A DNA stretch of 64,000 nt, from contig DAOSXA010000002.1 in assembly GCA_035380245.1 (NCBI GenBank), positions 744,001-808,000 of the forward strand, read 5' to 3'. Under the pieces are notes generated by a model. That model ran no database searches, had not been told where the DNA came from, and was given only the letters and a program-made list of their open reading frames with translations. Origin of the DNA: Candidatus Zixiibacteriota bacterium (lineage in GTDB: Bacteria; Zixibacteria; MSB-5A5; GN15; FEB-12). Shown piece after piece: positions 51,304-59,531 of the stretch (position 1 is the stretch's first letter; each line of letters opens with the position of its first letter). The position numbers and the translations under genes were made by a program.

Positions 51304-53895
51304 ATGAAGCACATTGTTGTGCTTACTGCGGTCCTACTCCTCACCGCTTCTGTTTCATTTGCCCAAGGGGGCTCAATTTCAGTTGACCATATCGATGGTC
51401 TTTGGATCGATGATGGCGGCGCAATTGGTAGCCCCGGCATCAGCTATTTGACTGTGGGCCCGGTGACCTACTACATCCGCTACACCAACAATACCGGTAG
51501 TAGCGTCAAAGGTATGACCAATGGTTACGTCATTAACGGCCCGGCTTCATTCTACCCGGCGACAGGTGAAGAGGTCGAGTTCGGGAGTGGCGAGTACCTT
51601 AGTGACTACTTCAGTCTGGTGCACTCGGTGGCCACCATTTCTTCGGATGGCACCGGCGACGACCAGGTTACATTCAGTTACTCCGTCATGGGCGATATTG
51701 GCATCCAAAACGGATTCGATGAGATTGTGGCGGCGATTCATACCGGCTGTGACAACATAGGTGAAACCCTGTGTCTTGATTCGATGTATTACCCGCCGTC
51801 AGGTCTCTGGTTGTGGGCTCCGGGCGGCGTTCCGGAATGGGATGGCCCGTACTGCTATTTAGTTACGGAACCTCTGATCATCCCTCCTGAAATCACGAAT
51901 TGCCCGGTCTCCGCCTACACCGGATCACATTGCTCCGTTGTAAGCTATAATTTTGAAGCAACCGATCCCGAAGGTGATCCCTTCACTTGGGGTATCGTCA
52001 GCGGTGTTGGTACTATCAACGCCACGACGGGTGCCTGGAGTTATGCTCCTAGTCTCGCCGATGTTGGTTCGGCATTGTATGTTGAAGTTGCAGCATACGA
52101 CGGGATATCCGGCGCTCCTAGTAGTAATACCTGTGTCTACGACCTGGCTTTCACCAACATTGGTCCGGCCTTCACGGACGGCTGTGGCACCACCTACTTC
52201 TCCGGCGCCGACATGGCTACGACCGTTGCCGTTACTGCCGCCGATGGCGACTGCGACCCGGTTACGATTAACTTTGTCGGCATCCTCCCGGTTCCGGAAG
52301 GAACGGTCACAGGTACTAACCCGGTGATCTTCACTCCGACCATCAACGACACCGGCGTCGTTTACACTCTGACCTTTGAAGCCACCGACGGCGTCGACGC
52401 TGCCACCTGTGAAGCTTATGTCGACGTTAAGGGTGAAACCAACTTCGAGATCATGATCGAGAAGAACCACGGCGACGATTACTATCCTTACGGTGTGATC
52501 CAGGGCCAGCACGCTTTCGTGGATGTTACCATGAACACCGGCTCTGAAGTCCCGGCCGGCTTCGATTTGTTGATGAGTTATGATGCCTCCGCCCTTACTC
52601 TGCAGGCTGCGGTAGCCGGCGCGGCGTTCTACGATGGCGGCTGTGGCTGGGAGTATTTCAGTTACCGCCTGGGCGCTTCAGGCAACTGCGGAAACGCTTG
52701 CCCGAGCGGCATGTTGCGTGTGGTTGGCATAGCTGAGACCAATAACGGCGCTCACCATCCGACCTGCTTAAAGCCGAGCCTCCCGGCCGTCATGTTCACT
52801 CTGGACTTTCTGGTCACCAACGACCGGACTTTCGAGTGCCAGTTCATACCGATCCGGTTCCACTGGCTCGACTGCGGCGACAACTCCCTGGCTTACTACC
52901 CGCTGACCGCTCAGGACAGCGTTGTCCAGGGTATTGAAAGCTCTGTCTGGAATTATTACAGCGGGTACGGTTCTGAGACCGTATACATCCAGGTAACTTC
53001 CGAGCCGACCACGTTCCCGACCACCTTCGGCGCTCCCGATGACTGCATGAATCCAATCGAGGATAAGCCGGATCCGAACCGGATCATCGACTTCTACAAC
53101 GGTGGTATTGACATCATCTGTGCCGACGACATCGACGCTCGCGGCGACATCAACCTGAACGGTGAGTCGAACGAAATCGCTGACGCGGTTCTTCTCAGCA
53201 ACTACTTCATTCAGGGCCTGGATGTCTTCAAAGTCAATATCGACGGTCAGATTGCCGCTACCGACGTCAACGCTGACGGTCTGACTCTGTCGGTTGCCGA
53301 CCTGGTCTACCTGATCCGTGTGATCGTTGGCGATGCCGAGCCCTACGACAAGCTGAGCACTGTTAATGTCAACTACACCATCGACAACGGTGTGGTGGCT
53401 GTCGATCGCGAGATGGGCGGCGCCTTCCTGACCGTAGCCGGCGATGTTACCCCGACTCTGTTGGCCGACAACATGGAACTGAAGTATGCCTCTGACGGCG
53501 ACGTCACCCGCATCCTCGTTTCCTCGCTGAACGGCAACACCTTCAACGGTGAGTTCGTGGACGTCAACGGCCAGGTCCTGTCGATCGAGTTGGCTTCGGC
53601 TAACGGTTCGGTTGCTAACCTGACTCAGATGCCGACCAGCTTCAGCCTGGCTCAGAACTACCCGAACCCGTTCAACCCGACCACCACGATTGGCTTCTCG
53701 ATGAAGGAAGCCGGTCAGTATGAACTGGCCATTTACAACGTGACTGGTCAGAAGGTTGCCACCTTTGCGGGTACCGCCGAGGCCGGTAACTTCACCATTG
53801 AATGGGATGCTTCCAACGAAGCCAGTGGTGTTTACTTCTACAAGTTCTCGACCAACAACTTCACCGACACCAAGAAGATGGTGCTCTTGAAGTAA
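51304..53895 (+). CDS. Large secreted protein with cohesin-like, dockerin-like and type IX sorting domains
   Basis: This 863-residue extracellular protein starts at ATG 51304 (GGAGG 8 nt upstream; in-frame codons before it lie in the promoter leader). Signal peptide 1-20 is followed by an N-terminal domain (about 22-190, ISVDHIDGLWIDDGGAIGSPG...LCLDSMYYPPSGLWLWA) shared with the next gene. Cadherin-like/Ig repeats (about 200-375, FEATDPEGDPFTWGIVSG) and a cohesin-like beta domain (about 385-540) come next. Two dockerin-like calcium loops follow (RGDINLNGESNE about 614; ATDVNADGL about 656). A type A sorting domain begins about 785 (NYPNPFNPTTTIGFSM...YNVTGQKVATF). It should be exported by the type IX system and anchored by PorU. 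No ligand is known. Confidence 0.88.
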   Translation: MKHIVVLTAVLLLTASVSFAQGGSISVDHIDGLWIDDGGAIGSPGISYLTVGPVTYYIRYTNNTGSSVKGMTNGYVINGPASFYPATGEEVEFGSGEYLSDYFSLVHSVATISSDGTGDDQVTFSYSVMGDIGIQNGFDEIVAAIHTGCDNIGETLCLDSMYYPPSGLWLWAPGGVPEWDGPYCYLVTEPLIIPPEITNCPVSAYTGSHCSVVSYNFEATDPEGDPFTWGIVSGVGTINATTGAWSYAPSLADVGSALYVEVAAYDGISGAPSSNTCVYDLAFTNIGPAFTDGCGTTYFSGADMATTVAVTAADGDCDPVTINFVGILPVPEGTVTGTNPVIFTPTINDTGVVYTLTFEATDGVDAATCEAYVDVKGETNFEIMIEKNHGDDYYPYGVIQGQHAFVDVTMNTGSEVPAGFDLLMSYDASALTLQAAVAGAAFYDGGCGWEYFSYRLGASGNCGNACPSGMLRVVGIAETNNGAHHPTCLKPSLPAVMFTLDFLVTNDRTFECQFIPIRFHWLDCGDNSLAYYPLTAQDSVVQGIESSVWNYYSGYGSETVYIQVTSEPTTFPTTFGAPDDCMNPIEDKPDPNRIIDFYNGGIDIICADDIDARGDINLNGESNEIADAVLLSNYFIQGLDVFKVNIDGQIAATDVNADGLTLSVADLVYLIRVIVGDAEPYDKLSTVNVNYTIDNGVVAVDREMGGAFLTVAGDVTPTLLADNMELKYASDGDVTRILVSSLNGNTFNGEFVDVNGQVLSIELASANGSVANLTQMPTSFSLAQNYPNPFNPTTTIGFSMKEAGQYELAIYNVTGQKVATFAGTAEAGNFTIEWDASNEASGVYFYKFSTNNFTDTKKMVLLK

Positions 53896-53931
53896 CATCA
53901 TATACAGACTTCTGATTAAGTCGCACATTAC

Positions 53932-53968
53932 AGACCGCGTTGCCACTGGGTGACACGGTCTTTCTGTT
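53932..53968 (+). terminator. Terminator after the large secreted-protein gene
   Basis: Arms AGACCG (53932-53937) and CGGTCT (53956-53961) enclose a GC-containing loop, followed by TTTCTGTT. It lies about 40 bp after the stop and before the next promoter. Confidence 0.5.
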
Positions 53969-53979
53969 GAAAGATTACC

Positions 53980-54008
53980 TTTACTTATAGGGAGAGATAT
54001 TCTATAAT
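53980..54008 (+). promoter_or_regulatory. Promoter of the second plus-strand secreted-protein gene
   Basis: TTTACT (53980-53985) and a perfect TATAAT (54003-54008) are separated by 17 bp. The expected leader to the ATG at 54058 is about 43 nt and contains GGAGG. Confidence 0.65.
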
Positions 54009-54057
54009 TTATATAGAAAGGCTAAAACACCGACGGTGCATCTTGGAGGGTATCACG

Positions 54058-54864
54058 ATGAGACAAGTGTTCTTACTTGTTGTTATTTTAGTCCTTACTG
54101 CAACTTTTGCTTTTAGTGAAGAAAGAGCAATATCGGTCGACCACATTGACGGCCTCTGGACCGATGTTAATGGATCAGTGGGCCCCGCCGGTACTTCGTA
54201 TCTGAATCCCGGTGCAGTCACCTACTACCTGCGTTACACGAACGATTCCGACACTTACGTCCCTGGTATGACCAACGGTTTCGTAGTCTATGGTCCGGAA
54301 TCATTCTATCCGGCCAGCGGCGCCGAGCTTGCCTTCACGAACAACGGACGTTTAAGATACTTGAGCGACTTGTATTCGCTGGTCGCCGTCGTTGACACTT
54401 TCTCCTCTGACGGCTCAGGCGCCGACACGGTTGCTTTTAGCTATTCAGGAATGATGGAAATAGGTCTCTGGGAAGGTTTTGACGAAGTTGTCTCAGCGAT
54501 TTACACCGGTTGTGACGCGGAGGGCGAAACACTCTGTCTTGACTCTACATTCTATCCACCTTCCGGCTTCTGGTTGTGGGCGGTGGCTGGAATAGGGATT
54601 ATTACACCGGGTTGGGATGGTCCACACTGCTATGAGGTAAAAGTTTGTTGCACCAGGCGTGGCGATATCGACTTCGACGGATCGACGGCAACTATCTCTG
54701 ATGTGGTGTACCTGGTTCAGTATATGTTCCAGAACGGACCACCTCCGCCGTGTCTTGAAAACGCCAATTGGGACGGCTCCGGGGATACTCCGGACATCAC
54801 CGACCTGGTAGGGATGGTATCTTTCATGTTCATGGGTGGCGAGCCGGCAGCACCCTGCCAATAG
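54058..54864 (+). CDS. Secreted protein with shared N-terminal domain and dockerin-like end
   Basis: This 268-residue exported protein has signal peptide 1-20. Residues about 22-190 (ISVDHIDGLWTDVNGSVGPAG...LCLDSTFYPPSGFWLWA) are clearly homologous to the N-terminal domain of the preceding gene. The C-terminus has two dockerin-like loops (RGDIDFDGSTATISDVVYLVQYMF and NWDGSGDTPDITDLVGMVSFMFMGG). There is no type IX sorting domain, so it may be held by a partner through the dockerin-like end or released. ATG 54058 has GGAGG about 9 nt upstream; a TTG five codons earlier overlaps that site. It has its own promoter and terminator. Confidence 0.85.
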   Translation: MRQVFLLVVILVLTATFAFSEERAISVDHIDGLWTDVNGSVGPAGTSYLNPGAVTYYLRYTNDSDTYVPGMTNGFVVYGPESFYPASGAELAFTNNGRLRYLSDLYSLVAVVDTFSSDGSGADTVAFSYSGMMEIGLWEGFDEVVSAIYTGCDAEGETLCLDSTFYPPSGFWLWAVAGIGIITPGWDGPHCYEVKVCCTRRGDIDFDGSTATISDVVYLVQYMFQNGPPPPCLENANWDGSGDTPDITDLVGMVSFMFMGGEPAAPCQ

Positions 54865-54889
54865 AGCCTTCCATCCTCTCTGAAAAATA

Positions 54890-54919
54890 AAAGGCCCGCA
54901 GCTTAAACTGCGGGCCTTT
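54890..54919. terminator. Bidirectional rho-independent terminator
   Basis: GGCCCGCAG (54893-54901) and CTGCGGGCC (54908-54916) form a perfect 9-bp stem with a 6-nt loop. A runs lie on the left and Ts on the right, so it can stop the plus-strand gene ending at 54864 and the minus-strand gene ending at 54989. Confidence 0.9.
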
Positions 54920-54988
54920 GTAGCTCATGAAGTCTATCGTCTAATAACTTATCTTGTCAATCTGATTGTTGTCGGAATCACTCCGGAA

Positions 54989-56137
54989 TTAGTGACCGCA
55001 GGGACCGCCCCAGCCCCAGTGAGGGAATCCGCCGCCACAACCACCGCCACCGCTGTTATCATCGCAGTGACCGGGGCCAATCCAGCCGTTGTTGTAGCTG
55101 TCGAGCTGGCCTTTCCAGTACAGCACGTTTGATTTCGTCCAGAAATGAAGCTGGCGCCAGTCGGTAAAATCATGCTCCGCCAGGAAGGCATCAGCCTGGG
55201 TGATAACTTCTTCGACCGCGTTATCGGAAGCACCACTGGCAATGTTCAACTTCGCAGCGAGCAACTGAGCGTACAGCTTAGTGATGCCGTTGCCCGGCCA
55301 GCCGTAAGTCCACTGGGCCAGGATATTACGAGCCATTTCGGCGTTGTCGACATAGAGGCTCTTGGCGCCGTTTTCATCACCGAGCCAGATCGGCAGCAGC
55401 GGCGTCACTTCGTCGTCCTGCGGTCCGAAACCGGCGTGGTTTTTCCAATAACCGATGGTGCGGGTGCAGCCGCCGTCTTCCTCTTCCGGTTCACAAACCG
55501 GCAGCTCGAACTGCAACATGGCCTGTTTTTCGAGATCGGTCTCGAATTCCCAACCGGTGTAACAGACATGGCGCGTACCCATGTTATCGTCGGGATTGAC
55601 CAGCCAGATGTAGGCATCCTGAAGCACCTCGATATCGACTGAGGTACCATCGTCGTAGGAAACGGTCAGGTACGGAATGTATTCACCGTTTTCCTTAGCA
55701 TAGAAAATACTGCGTGGGTATTCCTCTTCAACCTGGTCAAGGAGCATACCGAAGTTGTCGTAATCACCGTCAGACCACATCTGAACCAGGGTAGTGACGT
55801 CGATATCCTTCCAGCCAAACAAATCGGAATCGAAGGTGGCCAGAACGGTGGCATCGTAAGCACCGTTAAAGCTATTCCAGGTGATTGTAGTCTCATCCCA
55901 CGGAGCGGTAATCCGATGGATGTTGACCGGGTGGTAGTTCTCCTGAATCAGGTACAGGTGCAAAACCGCAGAAGTAACCGCGGGACACTCTGGATCGGGA
56001 TCGGGATCATAGTCATGTCCCCAACAATTGGCGACTGAAGAGTCCACCGGGTTGACGGCATCATCAGAGTTGTTGGAGCATCCTACCGCCAACAACGCAA
56101 CCATCAGAAACAGCCCAATAGCATGGTACAGTCTCAT
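54989..56137 (-). CDS. DNRLRE-type lipoprotein with GYWKNH region and Gly/Trp/His tail
   Basis: This 382-residue lipoprotein starts at ATG 56137 with GGAG upstream; reading further upstream is unsupported. Lipobox LAVGC is near residue 20. A DNRLRE-like beta domain (AVTSAVLHLYLIQENYHPVNIHRITAPWDETTITWNSF...IDVTTLVQMWSDGDYDNFGMLL) covers the first half. A cysteine-framed TIGYWKNHAGFGPQDDEVTPLLPIWLG segment and a helical stretch (AKSLYVDNAEMARNILAQ...ALLAAKLNIASGASD-like) follow. The end is a tail rich in glycine, cysteine, tryptophan and histidine. The next gene upstream is a close paralogue without the tail. Function unknown; surface display is likely. Confidence 0.82.
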   Translation of the reverse strand: MRLYHAIGLFLMVALLAVGCSNNSDDAVNPVDSSVANCWGHDYDPDPDPECPAVTSAVLHLYLIQENYHPVNIHRITAPWDETTITWNSFNGAYDATVLATFDSDLFGWKDIDVTTLVQMWSDGDYDNFGMLLDQVEEEYPRSIFYAKENGEYIPYLTVSYDDGTSVDIEVLQDAYIWLVNPDDNMGTRHVCYTGWEFETDLEKQAMLQFELPVCEPEEEDGGCTRTIGYWKNHAGFGPQDDEVTPLLPIWLGDENGAKSLYVDNAEMARNILAQWTYGWPGNGITKLYAQLLAAKLNIASGASDNAVEEVITQADAFLAEHDFTDWRQLHFWTKSNVLYWKGQLDSYNNGWIGPGHCDDNSGGGGCGGGFPHWGWGGPCGH

Positions 56138-56415
56138 ACCTTTTCTCCGTTTAACTGTTCTCGTATCTTGCATTGATTCTCTCTTTTCTCTCTCATGGAC
56201 ACCGATTCCCATGGCAGGATCGTATCCTGAGCGAAAGGAAGCAAAAAACGTGCTAATTCCCGGTAATGGCTGTTCAAATAATGCACAAGGCTGGAATCAG
56301 GCTCGTGATAAGCTCTTGCAGCAGGTTGATTGAGACATCACGGCGATAAAACCAGATGACCTGTTGATCCCCTCACCTAAGCAGTGCAATAACCTGCAAC
56401 CGAGTTGCATGTAAA

Positions 56416-56445
56416 AATAAAGGCTCGCGGGTAATCCCGCGAGCC
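56416..56445 (-). terminator. Rho-independent terminator of the upstream DNRLRE-type gene
   Basis: GGCTCGCGGG (56422-56431) and CCCGCGAGCC (56436-56445) form a perfect 10-bp stem with a 4-nt loop. On the minus strand it is followed by TTTATTTTT. It ends the gene at 56475. The 337-bp spacer 56138-56474 shows nothing else convincing. Confidence 0.92.
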
Positions 56446-56474
56446 TTGTATTAGCCCGGTAAATTCTTAAGGTG

Positions 56475-57539
56475 TTATTCGCAGTGACCGGGGCCAATAT
56501 AGCCGTTGTTGAAGTCGTCAAGCATATCTTTCCAGGCCAGAACCATTTGCTGATCCATAGGCGACAAAGAGCTCCAATCCATCCAGTCATGGTTTGCCAG
56601 GAAGGCATCAGCCTCACTCATAGCATCGGCGACATCCATCGTACTTGCGCCTGACAGCATGTTAAGCCTGGCTCCAAGGAGTTGGGCATACAGCTTGGCA
56701 ATACCGTTTTTGGCTCCGCCGTAGGCTTTCATTTTGAAAACATCCACCGCAGCCGCGGCATTGTCGATGAACAGGCTCTTAGCACCGCCCATGTCGCCAA
56801 GATAGACCGGCAACAGCGGCGTTACATCATCATCCTGCGGACCGAAACCGGCGTGAGTTTTCCAATAACCGATCGTACGAGTACAGCCATCCTGAGGGAT
56901 ATCATAGACATCGATTTCAAACTGAATCAGGGCCTGCTTTTCGAGGTCGTTCGGCGCTTCCCAACCGGTGTAGAGATATTCACGAAGGCCGAAATTATCG
57001 TTGGGATTGACTTCCCAGATATAAGCATCCTGAACCGGATCGGTTGTCTCAGTGGTCGAACCCATTCCGGCATTGTAAGTTACTTCGAGGTACGGGTAGT
57101 TAGTACCGTTCTCCCAGGCAAAATAGACGGCTCTCGGGTAATTCATGTCGGTTTGATCGAGCAGCAGACCGTAATTATCGAAGTCGCCATCGACCCAGGC
57201 CTGAACCAGAGCAGTTACATCGACCGTCAACCAACCCCAGGCATCGGCGTTGAACGAACTCCAGACAGTACCGTCATAAGCTCCGCTGAAGTTATTCCAC
57301 GTAATGGTGGCTTCATCCCAGGCGGCTGTTACACGATGAATGTTAATCGTCTGCATATTCTCCTGGATGACATAGAGATGCAGTGTGGCATTTTCAATCA
57401 CCGCACCATGGGGGAGTAATAGAGCTGAGGATAAATTCGATGTCGCTACCGGCGCCATGCTCTTGTCGTCATTCGAGCAGCCGATTGCCAGAAGAGCTAC
57501 GAGAGCAGCCATCATCGCAAACAGCATCAGTTTTTTCAT
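56475..57539 (-). CDS. DNRLRE-type lipoprotein with GYWKTH region (paralogue)
   Basis: This 354-residue lipoprotein (lipobox LAIGC, Cys21) has the same layout as the neighbouring gene. A DNRLRE-like domain (IENATLHLYVIQENMQTINIHRVTAAWDEATITWNNFSGAYDGTVWSSF...VDVTALVQAWVDGDFDNYGLLL) is followed by a second similar half (VQDAYIWEVNPNDNFGLREYLYTGWE). Then come DGCTRTIGYWKTHAGFGPQDDDVTPLLPVYLG and a helical end closing with GYIGPGHCE. The gene has its own ribosome-binding site (AGGAG) and terminator, so it is a tandem duplicate expressed separately. The DNRLRE family is often a carbohydrate-binding-type module; ligand unknown. Confidence 0.84.
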   Translation of the reverse strand: MKKLMLFAMMAALVALLAIGCSNDDKSMAPVATSNLSSALLLPHGAVIENATLHLYVIQENMQTINIHRVTAAWDEATITWNNFSGAYDGTVWSSFNADAWGWLTVDVTALVQAWVDGDFDNYGLLLDQTDMNYPRAVYFAWENGTNYPYLEVTYNAGMGSTTETTDPVQDAYIWEVNPNDNFGLREYLYTGWEAPNDLEKQALIQFEIDVYDIPQDGCTRTIGYWKTHAGFGPQDDDVTPLLPVYLGDMGGAKSLFIDNAAAAVDVFKMKAYGGAKNGIAKLYAQLLGARLNMLSGASTMDVADAMSEADAFLANHDWMDWSSLSPMDQQMVLAWKDMLDDFNNGYIGPGHCE

Positions 57540-57883
57540 TACAATTGCTCCTAAATAGGTTAGGTTTAGAACTTCAAGTATTATCTTTGCTTAACAATCG
57601 TTATCAGGACTGTAATTATCGTATTTTGGCAGGTAAAAACAATTCTTTGCCCACCCCTTTTAAGCAACTGCCATGCTGTTGGTTAGTGCTGCATTTAAGC
57701 TAATTCACAACGATCTGACCGTTAAAGACATGGGGCAATATGTGGATAAAAAAAGGCTGGTAAGTCCCGTCACAGAGACTCTCACATTTGTACCATTATG
57801 CAAACGACGTCACATTCTGTGAGTGATCTTTCGCAGTAATGAAGTAATTCTTTGCAACCCGTACAGGCTGCTTGTAAGCTGAA
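57540..57883. other. 344-bp spacer
   Basis: The sequence is AT-richer than its surroundings and should contain the promoter of the leftward DNRLRE-type gene. No box pair is good enough to call, and no gene or repeat was seen. Confidence 0.4.
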
Positions 57884-58354
57884 TTAAAGCCGTGCCAGTG
57901 CTTGTTTGATATGTCCCAGATGCTTTTCGCCGTGAAGGGCATACGCCTCAAGCAACGAGTCCAGCGTATATTCACCGTCTTCGGGATGTTGGACGGTACG
58001 CGTCCAGACATCGGCTGAGGTGTTAGACAGAAGGTAAGCCCAACGCTCATGAAGCCCACGAATAATCGCCAGTGAGGGCTCTATCGGCATTTCATAGTCC
58101 GGCAAGGCGGCCCAGTCATCCTGATTGTAGGTCTTGAGGATCGTATTGTCCTCAGTCAGGAGCCATTTGAACCGGGCGAAACCGTTGATATGGGAATCGG
58201 CCAGATGGTGGACAAGAGTTCGAATCGACCACTTGCCCTCGCCGTAGGTTGTATCGAGCTTACGGCCATCGAGACCGGCAACCATTTCATCGAGCCGTTC
58301 CGGCAGAGTGCGGATCTGCTCAATGAACTTGGAGCGAATATCCCAGATAGTCAT
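57884..58354 (-). CDS. DinB family protein, YfiT/BstA-like (possible bacillithiol transferase)
   Basis: This 156-residue four-helix DinB-fold protein starts MTIWDIRSKFIEQIRTLPERLDEMV. The segment YGEGKWSIRTLVHHLADSHINGFARFKWLLTED and the end ALHGEKHLGHIKQAL closely resemble Bacillus YfiT/BstA, a metal-dependent thiol-S-transferase that uses bacillithiol. Metal-binding histidines would be His50, His141 and His145. Because bshA, bshB1 and bshC are in the same window, a bacillithiol transferase role is attractive. It remains an inference, since DinB proteins are diverse. The gene is monocistronic. Confidence 0.82.
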   Translation of the reverse strand: MTIWDIRSKFIEQIRTLPERLDEMVAGLDGRKLDTTYGEGKWSIRTLVHHLADSHINGFARFKWLLTEDNTILKTYNQDDWAALPDYEMPIEPSLAIIRGLHERWAYLLSNTSADVWTRTVQHPEDGEYTLDSLLEAYALHGEKHLGHIKQALARL

Positions 58355-58594
58355 GTGGGAGGTCCTTTATGATGTATTTTTGATCTCATTGATCAGAGTA
58401 TACGAATTTGGACCTAAAAAGGCAACATTGAGGTTGAGAATGTGATGAGATGATCTACGAACGTCCGGTGACCCGCTCGCCCACGGAGGAATAATCGCTG
58501 GCCGGGATCCCTGATATTATGAAAGGGTCCTGACCTACTAGATTCACTGTCTAACCTAGCCTCGTTTTTAAGTCTCTTCAGCTATCCCCTCAAC

Positions 58595-58632
58595 ATAAAC
58601 ACCCCCGACCTCATCATCAAGATCGGGGGGGT
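58595..58632 (-). terminator. Terminator of sucCD within the 58355-58664 spacer
   Basis: CCCCCGA (58602-58608) and TCGGGGG (58623-58629) pair around a 14-nt loop, with TGTTTATGTT following on the minus strand. The rest of the 310-bp spacer has worn pieces of the dispersed repeat (AGGGTCCTGACCTAC at about 58525) and no gene. Confidence 0.55.
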
Positions 58633-58664
58633 CACATATTAAATGCGTATATTGATAAACCGCT

Positions 58665-59531
58665 CTACACGCCCAAATTCTCCAGCGTCGCCGGGATATC
58701 AAGGAACGTCCGGCAGGGATGCGCGCCCGCCGCCGCCAGAGCGTCGAGCTTGTCCTGCGCCGTCCCCATCTTCCCCTCGACGATCGCTCCGGCATGACCC
58801 ATTCGCTTGCCGGGTGGAGCATACACACCGCCGATCATTACCAGCACCGGGGTGTTCATGCGGCCGATCGCCTCACACGCCCGCTCTTCGTACACACCGC
58901 CGATCTCACCGCACATAACAACCGCTTTGGTCTTTTCGTCGGCCTCGAACTTGAGCAGAATCTCGTCGAAGGTCGATCCCAGCACCGGATCGCCACCGAG
59001 ACCGACACAGGTCGTCTCACCGTAGCCGGTCCGCGTCAGGGTATCGGCTACGTAATAAGTGATCGAACCCGACCGCGAAACCGTTCCAACCCGGCCCGGT
59101 GTAAAGGCGATATCCGGCATGATGCCCAGGTTCGCCTCACCCGGTGTAATAACTCCGGCCGTGTTGCCGCCGATCACCGTTACGCCGTGTTCGACCGCCT
59201 CGCGCCGGACGTGCAACATATCGTGGATGGGGATATGCTCGGGAATCACGACCAGGAATTTTATCCCGGCCCGAATCGCTTCGATCGCGGCCTCTTTAAC
59301 AAACCGCGCGGGTAGAAAAATCACCGAAGTATCCGCGCCGGTGGTATCGACACATTCTTTCACGGTATCGAACACCGGCAGCTTCTCGACCGTCAGCCCG
59401 CCCTTACCCGGTGAAGTACCGCCCACGATGTTCGTACCGTAAGCGATCATCCGCTCGGTGTGAAACTTCCCGGCTCCGCCGGTTATCCCCTGCACCATCA
59501 CCCTGCTGTTTTTGTCGACGAGGATAGCCAT
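58665..59531 (-). CDS. sucD: Succinyl-CoA synthetase alpha subunit
   Basis: SucD binds CoA and carries the phosphohistidine of succinyl-CoA synthetase in the TCA cycle. The 288-residue protein has the CoA-binding Rossmann start (VMVQGITGGAGKFHTERMIAYGTNIVGGTSPGKGG), VIGGNTAGVITPGEANLGIMP, SRSGSITYYVADTLTRTGYG, VGLGGDPVLGSTFDEIL, EIGGVYEE and the active-site histidine in RMGHAGAIVEG. Length and motifs are normal. The start overlaps the sucC stop by one base, so the subunits are translated together. Confidence 0.95.
   Translation of the reverse strand: MAILVDKNSRVMVQGITGGAGKFHTERMIAYGTNIVGGTSPGKGGLTVEKLPVFDTVKECVDTTGADTSVIFLPARFVKEAAIEAIRAGIKFLVVIPEHIPIHDMLHVRREAVEHGVTVIGGNTAGVITPGEANLGIMPDIAFTPGRVGTVSRSGSITYYVADTLTRTGYGETTCVGLGGDPVLGSTFDEILLKFEADEKTKAVVMCGEIGGVYEERACEAIGRMNTPVLVMIGGVYAPPGKRMGHAGAIVEGKMGTAQDKLDALAAAGAHPCRTFLDIPATLENLGV

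Noticed and set aside
53760..53895. Selenocysteine codon or frameshift in secreted genes near tRNA-Sec users
   Set aside because: No in-frame TGA was found in the genes examined; all start and stop normally.
52768..53946. Minus-strand 392-codon frame opposite the large secreted protein
   Set aside because: The plus-strand gene has promoter, signal peptide, dockerin-like and sorting domains; the antisense frame resembles nothing.
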